64,000 nt of DNA from Coprinellus micaceus (Eukaryota > Basidiomycota > Agaricomycetes > Agaricales > Psathyrellaceae), in the NCBI GenBank assembly GCA_951394405.1, contig OX596335.1, forward strand, positions 1,550,001 to 1,614,000. Direction: 5' to 3'. Both the position numbers and the translations under genes were made by a program. The notes beneath the pieces were generated by a model that saw only the letters and a list, made by a program, of their open reading frames with translations, made no database searches and had not been told where the DNA came from. Each line of letters starts with the position of its first letter. The first letter of the stretch is position 1. Below, one piece after another: positions 55,557 to 64,000 of the stretch.

Positions 55557-56943
55557 CTAGCCCACCACCATCTCTATCTGAAACGAACCAGTTAGTAGAT
55601 GCGATGTTCCAGCAGTATATACTTACAATGACGGGGTCCCAGATATCAGACAAACGCCACGGCTTGCCCACTTTTCCCACTAGATCTACACCTTTGGCCT
55701 TGAAATGGGCGGGGTACGGCTGAAGGAGGCTGTTGTTCGGAGGGACACAATAACAATCTAACTCATAGACCCTGACCTCAGAAAGGCAGTCGAAACCGGT
55801 CCCAAGGATCTGGTCGAATATGACTTGCAGGGGGTCGCCAAGCACAATGGGGCTGGTGCTAAGCGCAGCGTGGCGGAAGGCGGGTTCTTTTGGGTTCTTG
55901 ACTAGAATGCGCCGGACGTTGGGGACATGATGAGGAAGAATGCCCCACTTAGGCTGCAGGATTGGGTCTTGAAGTAGCGTCAGAGTTTCCAAACTGCTGC
56001 AGCAAGCGACGACTCTAGAGAGGTCGGGGCAGTGCGTGGATGCTTGGAAAGTTCGCAGTTTCTGCCCATGCACCATGAAAAATTCCATACGGCTCCCGGA
56101 GAGCACCCCCTCAACGTGGACGCCTCGAAGGCGGGGCAGCTGGTTCGATTTTCTACTGAGTATGGAAAGAAGGGGCCCCCAAGACGTCAGGCAACGAGGG
56201 CCTGGGGTGTTGGTCATGAGCAGAGGGATTGAGATAAGGGAAAGGAATTGGAGGCAAGGAAAGGTGAGGACTGGAGCAGCCGCAAGAGCGGCCGGGTCGG
56301 TTGGGAAGTTGCGAGTGCATTGGAGCTGCAGAGACTCTAGAACAGGGCAATATCGTGCGATGGTCGCCAGATTCTGGAGAGAGGGCGGCTCGCCAATCCC
56401 GCCGAAGTCGATCCTTCGAAGATCCGGCGTCTTTGACAGTATTTTAAGTACACGTCTGGGGAGGCGTCCCATTTGCGAGGAGACGTGGTTGTTATCGTAG
56501 ATGAGAGCGAGAAGGTTGGGCGTCTGTTCGAGGAGCCCTGCGATTTGACCAGTTTCGTAATTCCCTGTGACCTTGAGGTCGACCCGTTGAGTTGTCTCGC
56601 CCCACCGCTTGCCTTCGGCTCCCGTGGTGGGGCTCGAGAGCCGTTGAAGAAGTGGGACCAGCTCCCGCCCACTGTGTACGACCACGTACGCCGCTCGGAA
56701 TTCGGCCACAATGGTGTGGAATGTCCAGCACACCTCAGAAAGTGCTCGACGATCCCGAAAGACGGCAGGGGTAATACCTCGAACGCTTGCATCGTCACAG
56801 AGGTTGCACAGTGCATGCTTGACTATATGGGCCCGGCAGGGGTTGCCCATGGCGCATACTGAATGCCCGATGATTTCTCTCCAAATCTCCACAGGCAAGA
56901 GGATGTTTCCGAGGGCAGGTTGCTCTGTCTGCGGAGCTCCCAC
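55557..56943 (-). CDS. F-box protein with leucine-rich-like region
   Basis: Predicted SCF ubiquitin-ligase adaptor. Start MGAPQTEQPALGNILLPVEI at 56943; the F-box segment is LLPVEIWREIIGH followed by CWTFHTIVAEFRAAYVVVHS. Downstream Leu-rich units resemble fungal LRR repeats: LLEQTPNLLALIYDNNHVSS, ILSKTPDLRRIDFGGI, IARYCPVLESLQLQC, VACCSSLETLTLL. Exon 1 (55627-56943) ends at a strong gtaagt. After a 49-nt intron with a CTAAC branch sequence, exon 2 (55557-55577) adds IEMVVG and a stop, 445 residues in all. Reading through the intron would give 488 residues. Substrate unknown; such genes are numerous in agaricomycetes. Confidence 0.82.
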
Positions 56944-59112
56944 TTCCGGGAGGAGTGGTGAACCAATTCCTCTCCCCCTTCTTTGCTCGTGGAGCCAGGA
57001 TATCTGATTTCTTCATCAGAATGTGAGATGAAACCCACCAATCGAAAGAAACTTGTACCTGCCTGGCGTGAAGGTGCTGTACAACAATGTAACCTCGAGG
57101 GAATCCCCCCCATGAGGTCGACAGTGGAACTTGGTGTAGGCCAAGACGTGCCGGATGCTCGGAAGGCTCGAGAAGCAAGTACGAATACAGATCGTGGCCC
57201 CAGGGGACAGAGGTGAACTAGAGTGAACTACTGGGGATGACGCAGTGACGGCGGTTGATGATGGCATCGCTAACTTGAATCACACGACTCCGAGTCGACG
57301 CGCCCCTGATCCTGAGGTCACCACTTCTGCTACAGTACAAGAGACCGCGCGCAAAACCCCTCGCTGCAAAAATTCGCGCGGTTCTTGCCCTTGAGGGGAA
57401 GCAGTGAGCTCGCCCATCCCTACACAGGGCCTCCTACCGCGTCTTGAGATGTGAAATTTGGCATGCTGCTTGACGTACCTAATTTGCGCATGTACCCAAG
57501 GTTTTGCAAAGTTTGGACCGCAGGGACGCAGGGGAGTCGGCAAAGGTGTACATACTTCTCCTGGTACTTCACTCCCTGAACTTCCGCTAAATAAATTCGT
57601 TCTACAATCGAATAATTGGCCGCCACAAATAACGGATTCAGTGTGGTGCTCGAAATCAAGGAAATATTACTGCAGCTAGTAGGAGACCTCCGCTCTTCAG
57701 TCAGGAGTAGATCCCGGCCACAAATATACCTGTTGCTGAAACTATAGGAAACAATGGGGTTAGCCCGATATGAGAAAAACTCTGCTTCAATACGGCCTCT
57801 TGGCTACCAGTAACGTAGAAAGCGCCCAAATAGTCAAATGGTCGAATAGATAGCCCACCTAGCGCCCATTCTTGAAGATGAGGTCTAGATAGGCTGAGAT
57901 ATATAATAGCAGTGACTTTAGGGTACTCCGCATGGATTACGCGCCCTCCCGTGGGTTCAGATGACATCCTCGTATTGGGTGCACTCCCGAGCGCCTATTT
58001 TGTGCCTGAGTCCTTGGTGAGCTTGCTCGGCAGGTGTCCCACCAAACTGATGTAGAGAGGAATTAGGTAACACTAACAGCCTAAATCAACACCTTCGCAA
58101 AGCGGATGAGAGTCTACTGATATATGCGAAAAATGAGTGCCGGAGACTTGAAACCCCTGACAGAAGTCTGAGCTCATTACAACAACCTGGTTTCCCAACG
58201 TCATTCAGCCATATCTCAGCCCCTGCCGACTCGTTTTCATCCGTTCTTTTTCGTTGTATGTTATAGCACGCAGGTCGTCTGAGGTGTCATACACATGATT
58301 ATACATTCATACCATGTAGATTTTGGCTAGGGAGGGGTGTGGTCATTGCTCCGAAATCACAACAACTGCCAAGTTCTGCATTATCGGGCGGGCAGCTATC
58401 TCGGGCTATACACGCCTGCTGCTGGTACTCACGTGCACAAAGATCGGTATTGGCCATTAGCGTATCGCAGCTTCGTTGGCTGGGCCGTTCATCGACATCC
58501 CCGGTACGCCCAGCTACCAAAGCAGGAAATTGATGAGACCAAGGTGGGAGCATCACGAACTGGGATCAAATACCACCTTTACATCCAAACCACTCTATCT
58601 TGGCGGAAACAAGTTGCTGTGCAGCGGCCTCACTCAGTAGGTTACGGCTATGGGCCCCGGGGGCGGAGTAGGTTCAAAGCCTCTAGATGAATCTTGAGCC
58701 ACAACTCCGGTGCACCCAGGTTCAGGCGCATCTCGGAATCTCGTTGTGCGCCACAACTCTCCCTACAGCACCCAAAAACGCAATAGTTAGGAGACTCCGC
58801 GGACGATGTCAAGCAAGGTAGCGATTCAAAATCGCAGCTCATTTATCTGACTCGGATGACTAGACAAACAAAGTACGAGCAGCTTTCTCGACTGTTCGAC
58901 GCTGCCGCCCGATGTGGAAGGGCACCTGTCAACCTCACTGCAAGCTTTCTCTCTAATGCCGGACTTTTAGGGCTGTCCTTCCCCTCTCCCCCTCTTACCA
59001 GTGCCGTTTCCTTCGTGCCTTCATTTTTCAGTTAAGTCTCTTTCCTACCAATTTCCAAGGTAGATTCTCAAACTTCTATCGGGTAAACTGGGCTGATCGG
59101 CCTACAGGGATA
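56944..59112. other. gene-poor interval
   Basis: Promoter of the F-box gene at the left; a pyrimidine-rich leader (58930-59110) of the next small gene at the right. Between them are only short frames, for example 57420-57659 (-), without domain or splice support. Confidence 0.4.
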
Positions 59113-59604
59113 ATGCCTGCTTTTCGCGAGGGATGGTCACTCATCCAAGATCTCGACCTCAGGGTCGGCGCCATTGAGTTTCTTCGCGTAGTAGGAAAGG
59201 GATCGTCACAGACCCAGTTCTTCAAAAAGTTCTGGTCTCACTGGGTTGACGCCTATGGTGTTGATTCGGGCGAAATTTACGGCTATGAAGAGTACGAGAA
59301 CTACAGAGAGGTCAGCAGTCAATCGTAGCAAATTGAAGACTTTCCCTAACCCATTTTCAAGCGTGTCTTCAGTGCAATGTGTCGGCACATCTTTGGGGAC
59401 GGGGTCGAGCTCTCCAAAAGCCGATCTCGCACCCGACGGATTCGTGTGATCAGGGGCTTGATACTCGTCGACCTGTCCCGTTACGAGCAGGAGGGTCTCG
59501 ATTACACCGTTCGCCGCCGATCCTTCCACTTCGACCATTTCTTCGACGACAATCTCCGGGAGCTGGAAAAGCGCGGCTATTTATCCGGGTTGAGGATCCA
59601 ATGA
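59113..59604 (+). CDS. small hypothetical protein, 146 aa
   Basis: Exons 59113-59310 and 59362-59604 join in phase across a 51-nt intron. The first exon starts MPAFREGWSLIQDLDLRVGA and contains FFKKFWSHWVDAYGVDSGEI; the second starts RVFSAMCRHIFGDGVELSKS and contains RSFHFDHFFDDNLRELEKRG. It is aromatic- and charge-rich without signal peptide or membrane segment. The regular composition, good intron and pyrimidine-rich leader favour a real gene. No function recognised. Confidence 0.55.
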
Positions 59605-61868
59605 TGATTTGCACGTGTTTTACGCGCTGTCTGTGGCCTGCCACTGGCCTCCCTATCACGACATAGGCTTACTCTGCTTGCACGGGTCATGTTGTATTAT
59701 TATTCCCTTTAACTTGTCTGTATAACTGCGCCGCTTGTTGTACAGCTCCGCCTTCTGGTTCGCATGTGCGAGGCCCTGACCGGATCGAAGCCCGCGCGCT
59801 CTATAGCGCAGTTTACTGAAGCGCCCAAACCCTCTATTCACTTTAAACCATGCGGGTACAAACTTCACCTCTGGATCGGTGGCGAGTGCTAAGGATTTGG
59901 AGCAGGCGATCCATATATTCCGGAAGGAGGAAGCATAGGTGCTTCATCCTGGGTTCACGAGGGTTGAGTTTACTCGGGCATCCTGTCCTTCTCCCCGGAT
60001 TTGGGACAGGAATCAGCCGCTCATAAAGGCTACCGATGCCTAAGGGTTACAGCTCGTTCGAGAGCATCATGCCGCTTGGAGCTAGAGCTCAGATGAGGTG
60101 CGTCAGTCAGAGTAGGAAACAGGCCTTGAAAACGTGGTGACAAAGCTTCTCGTGGTCATCTGGTCCTTCTGAATCGTTCCAATCCAAAATTTGGCTTTAA
60201 TTAACATTGTAACCCGCTACGGTGCCTGGGTTCCCGAAAAGTGGTGCAAATGCAATAAACGCAAAGTCACATCCCCCCGTTCTTGTAGAATTTCGGCTCG
60301 AATGTCCGCGTTCATCGCGGCATCAAGCTAACATCGGGGTGGTTACTTGGTCGGGGTCGGATAGAGAAGTTGGCACGGCTGACACCTCGGTGAAGAAGCA
60401 CTCATCGTCGCCCAGCGCATCTAGCCCCACTGGGTCGATCCAGTTAACAGACATCCAAGCACGCTACCCACCAGGACAAGTCACGACCAGTGGCGCTTGG
60501 TGTCAGTGATACTCCCTTCACCCACGAGCTTACCGCTCTACTAGTGTTGCCGCCAGGCATCCTCCCCCCAATTCCTCGGCTCCCCGCTGATCCTTTGTAC
60601 TGGCAGAAATACATCCGAAGCTGCAGTCCCCGTTTCGATCCTCATATTTGACCGTGCAGCTCCCGCTAACCATCCCCTGCCTATACTTAGGTTCTGAAGA
60701 TAAGAACACGAAGGCCCGGGTTCAGATGCCTCGGTGTATGTAGTATCACGCGAGCCATCGCAATATAGTTGGACCAATAGTAACAATAGTAACATTTATT
60801 ATTTCCCCCACAACTCGCAGTTTCTCCCCCATAATCCAGCCATTTTCGCCCCGAATCCCCCCTCCTTGGAAGTTGGGGGAAATCCGCGCGAAACCCCAAC
60901 TTTGACAGTGTCCACCACACCACGAAATTAAGGGCCACCCAAACCAGCGCAACTTTCCGACTTCACCAAAAGCCTAAGGGGGTGATCGATGAATGGTTAG
61001 GATTATCCCGACATAGCAATAGACGTGGAAATGCAAATTTATGATTTATCCCGCCCAATCATCAAAGGTCATCGCGGGGACGTCACATGCATTCTGGGAT
61101 CGTTCCCAAAACGCATGTGGGATTCACGACGTTTCCATGATCCAAATCAAGGAGGTGACGGCACCGACGGAGACGGCATATCCCCAATGGCAAAAAATGC
61201 TTGCAACTGAGCAGCATCCTTGCCAAAGCCGTTCGCCACACACCTGGAAAAGCGATAAGCAGGGTCTCGTGCTTGACACCTGGGACTCAAGCACTCGTCC
61301 GAACGGCTGCACAGGGGGCGCATTGAGACCCACAGCTGTTTTGCGGCCAATCCCATACAAGACACGATCCCCAAATGAGCGGGAATTATGTATCCTCAAC
61401 CCTGTATAGAAAACAATTTCTACTTTGCATACAATCGTAAGCAGGGGGCGTTCAAGTCTACGGGGCGAACGGAGGGTAGTCGGCGCCTCGTTCACCAGCC
61501 GCCGACCTTCCACCTGGCGTTCTCGGCGGGTGCCCCATTGTTTGTGTTGCTCCAACAGTAAATAAATTCAAATGTTGTAGTTTGGGTGAACTGGGTCTAT
61601 CGCTTTACAAATAGCTGTCACCTTCGTGAATTCGATTTTTTTTTGACGGCGCCTTTCCCACAACGCGACATGGGCATGGCTAACGTCGAAGCCCCTCAGG
61701 CATTGCAACCCGCTGAAGTGCCCAGACAACAGCTGCCAGTCGCGCGCTTATCGATCTGTGGGGAAGGAGGACTTTTTAGCCAGAAATCAACAGATGAAAA
61801 TAAAATCGATTGACTTGAGCAAGACAACACCCCTCTCTTCCAATACGGTTATCCCGTTATCCGCCGCA
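59605..61868. other. gene-poor interval
   Basis: Frames are short and conflicting on both strands; no domain, tRNA or repeat was recognised. A/T-rich stretch at 60770-60830. Confidence 0.4.
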
Positions 61869-62682
61869 ATGGGGCAGGGAAAGCGAGCCAAATACCAAAC
61901 CCAAGAGGAACGTCTCAGCGCGAGGCGAGCACAACGGGCGGAGAGGGCGTCAACTCCACGGTATGTTACGAAACACTGAAACTTACCTGCCCCTTTGGCT
62001 TACACGACCGTGACCACTCAGCGAAAAGGAAGCTCGTCGGGTTCAGAACCGCCGGGCGTGGCAGAAGAAGCGCTGGCTCCAACTCCTCGACCAAGATCCT
62101 CCGACAGTTCCCCAAGCAGTCCAGGAAGAGGCAGAGAAGGATATTTCGAACGACGAGCACCCCCAAATTTTCAACCAATTCCTCGAGGGTGGGGACAGGC
62201 CGACCGGGCTAAACAAAGTGGATGGCGTGGAACGGACAGACTTGGAGGATATGATGGGTTCCCCCCCGTATCCCAACAAGATTATATCACTGCCAGAGTT
62301 TTCGGACTCGGTGTGGCCAATGCTCAGCACAGCTTTGCATGGGATGCTGGCCCGCAAGCACTTGGCTTATTGTGACGAGCTCGTGGCCCGCAGCTGCAAA
62401 CTATCAGAGGAGCACATAATGGCAGGGCTCGACGCCAGGTACCATGAACTCACCCTCGAGTTCAACCGCAAAGCCATTACCATTCGACGGCTTTCGGAGC
62501 AAGGCGATTGGGGGTCTGTAGCTATAGCTACGCAGAATAACAGGTGGATTGCGAGGCTCATAGTATATACAGCGCAGGACATGGTAGCATTGAGGAAAGG
62601 GAGCAGTGCGCTCCTCCAGCGTGTCTCAGAGAGGAAAAGGCCAGTGGCACATAGAGGACACGAGATGTTCGACAATATCTAG
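61869..62682 (+). CDS. hypothetical protein with basic, bZIP-like N-terminus
   Basis: Exons 61869-61960 and 62022-62682 join in phase (250 residues). The start MGQGKRAKYQTQEERLSARR leads into a strongly basic helix that continues across the intron (SEKEARRVQNRRAWQKKRW), reminiscent of a DNA-binding basic region but without a clear leucine zipper. The rest is helical: LPEFSDSVWPMLSTALHGML, ARKHLAYCDELVARSCKLSE, ARYHELTLEFNRKAITIRRL. No known domain. It lies between the inverted-repeat arms with other short genes of unknown function. Confidence 0.6.
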
Positions 62683-62886
62683 GGCAGAAAACGTACACTT
62701 TGCAATGGCTACCCAGGAGCAAATTTAGCATCCACCTAGCATGAGGCATCTCGGAGTTGAGGGGGATTCAACCAACCAACGACCTATTGGCCACTCATCA
62801 GGGTCAAGGCCGGCGTGAACGTTCAAGACCCAACGCAACATCGAACTGGTGAGGTCCGTGTTTTGCTCTTCAATGGAGCAGGATCC

Positions 62887-63202
62887 CTAAGGCTCCCTTG
62901 GTTCACTAGCCTTGCTACCTGGACGTGGTCTACCTGCTTCCTGATCAGAAAGGATGGGAGCCCTGCCCAACCAACCTTCGACATAACGCGATAACACGAA
63001 ATGTGGTTGTCGCTATAGAAGCTAGAAACCATACCGTGCATTCTTGAACCAGCTAGATGCCTGGTAAGAGTATCATGAGAAGCCCAGAGCCAGACGTGAA
63101 CTATAAGATCGCTGGCATAGGTACATGTGGTGGGGCTACTGGTGATCCCAGGTCGCCGTGGGTTTGAGATGGAAGCTCAAGCTGAAGCTATGTAGTCACG
63201 GG
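62887..63202 (-). repeat. right arm of the long inverted repeat
   Basis: Reverse-complement partner of 55151-55470; differences are scattered substitutions plus a few short indels. Confidence 0.9.
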
Positions 63203-63279
63203 GCGCCGCCCACCATCAGCTGAATGTAGCTGTCAACAAGAGCCCTTTGCTTTCCAAGCGTGTACGTACTGGGTATATA

Positions 63280-63834
63280 TCATCGCGAAGACTTTTGGCA
63301 AGTGCAGCGTTCGAGACACGTCTCCCGCTCGACTGCGCGGGCCTCTTGCTCGGAAAGCTCCGCCTCCAACTCGAAACCCTTCCGGATTACGTTCTGGAGA
63401 GTTATGACGGCCTTCTGAAGATCATCTTTGGTCTTCCCAAGTTGAATTCGACCGTCCCGAAGGCAGTTCTCATATTCAGAGAACTTGGCCTCTGCTTCCC
63501 TGGTTAGGTCGGCCTGGCGCGTTGACAGCTCTTTCATATCGTCTCGGGCTCTACGTAGATCCTCCCGGAGGGCCAGGTTCTCTGTGAACAACGCCTTTCT
63601 GTCCTCTAGGCTGTCATCCATCACCCTGGAAACCCATTCTACAATACGTTCCAAGAACGTGTTCCGCGTGGCGAGTGCTTGGATCCTCCTTCTCAACCCT
63701 TCGTCGCCTGTAGGGGTGACGCGGCCGCGGCGTCTCCTCCTTGCAACCTGGCTGGGATTGTCGGAAGAAATGCGCTGGGAGATGGAGGCCATGGCGGGGT
63801 CAGAAAGGGTGAGAAGCTCGCAAAGCGTTCGCAT
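63280..63834 (-). CDS. hypothetical coiled-coil protein
   Basis: Single-exon frame of 184 codons; an internal start, MASISQRISS at 63792, may be the true one. A basic N-terminal patch (ARRRRRGRVTPT) is followed by a continuous coiled coil (LALREDLRRARDDMKELSTR, LTREAEAKFSEYENCLRDGR) to near the end. No enzymatic domain; partner unknown. The stop is 78 bp from the inverted-repeat arm. Confidence 0.5.
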   Translation of the reverse strand: MRTLCELLTLSDPAMASISQRISSDNPSQVARRRRRGRVTPTGDEGLRRRIQALATRNTFLERIVEWVSRVMDDSLEDRKALFTENLALREDLRRARDDMKELSTRQADLTREAEAKFSEYENCLRDGRIQLGKTKDDLQKAVITLQNVIRKGFELEAELSEQEARAVERETCLERCTCQKSSR

Positions 63835-64000
63835 AGGTTAAATCATATATAGGAACAAACTTGAATGGGACGAAGGGACGAGGTTGACAGGGTACCGGAG
63901 ACGAGTAACCCACCACGTGTGGACTACGATATCGATGGGTCCGGATGAGAAATTCAATGAGATGCCTGCCGCCGAATCGCGTTGGCGATCTTCACTTCGT
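63835..64000. other. right window edge, promoter side of the coiled-coil gene
   Basis: No feature recognised. Confidence 0.4.

Noticed and set aside
1..64000. tRNA and rRNA genes
   Set aside because: No T-loop GTTCGA box with matching A box and cloverleaf was found by eye, and no rRNA-like segment; a covariance-model scan would be decisive.

Overview
The window is nuclear DNA of a filamentous basidiomycete, most likely an agaricomycete with plant-cell-wall-degrading capacity. Genes are broken by many short introns (about 45-60 nt, GT..AG). A secreted CBM1-GH10 xylanase lies at the left edge, and the mobile element is a Ty3/gypsy chromovirus. Exon joins below were worked out by hand from splice sites, reading phase and family motifs. 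No alignment or database search was run.

Layout. 1-2043 (-): CBM1-GH10 xylanase, cut by the window edge. 4671-6372 (+): ERF4-like subunit of the Ras palmitoyltransferase. 7348-9319 (+): Yap1/Pap1-type redox bZIP factor. 12504-17469 (-): SNF2/STH1-type chromatin-remodelling ATPase, sharing a 237-bp divergent promoter with Ku80 (17707-20695, +). 21217-29726 (+): a very large UvrD-like helicase/TPR (TRANK1-like) protein. 30107-31073 (-): kinetochore subunit SPC25, divergent from the DBF2/SID2-type kinase (31241-33253, +). 33913-34753 (-): small MYND zinc-finger protein.

35.4-45 kb is a mobile-element zone. It holds a 1,146-bp TA-flanked inverted-repeat element without transposase (35464-36609), then a complete chromodomain LTR retrotransposon (37171-44916). 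The retrotransposon has 600-bp LTRs that read as identical, a 5-bp target duplication (GGAAC), gag, pol in the -1 frame, and a GC-rich third ORF encoding zinc-knuckle motifs in the env position. Ten bases after the 5' LTR are complementary to the predicted 5' end of the element's own RNA, which points to Tf1-type self-priming. The element split a small open reading frame.

45.5-49.3 kb holds compact housekeeping genes: a hypothetical protein, RPA12 (RNA polymerase I), OST5/TMEM258 (oligosaccharyltransferase) and YOP1 (ER shaping). From 49.3 kb on the DNA is repeat-rich and gene-poor: dispersed repeat units, a roughly 0.5-kb minisatellite built from 17/19/15-bp monomers, a probably broken gene (52.5-53.3 kb), several short lineage-type hypothetical genes and an F-box gene. 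The F-box gene and two small genes lie between two ~320-bp inverted copies of one repeat (55151-55470 and 62887-63202).

The conserved genes are unrelated housekeeping functions (transcription, DNA repair, mitosis, secretion) and do not form a pathway. The strongest candidates for something undescribed are the retrotransposon's ORF3, its self-priming signals and RT insertion, the TA-flanked element and the composite minisatellite.
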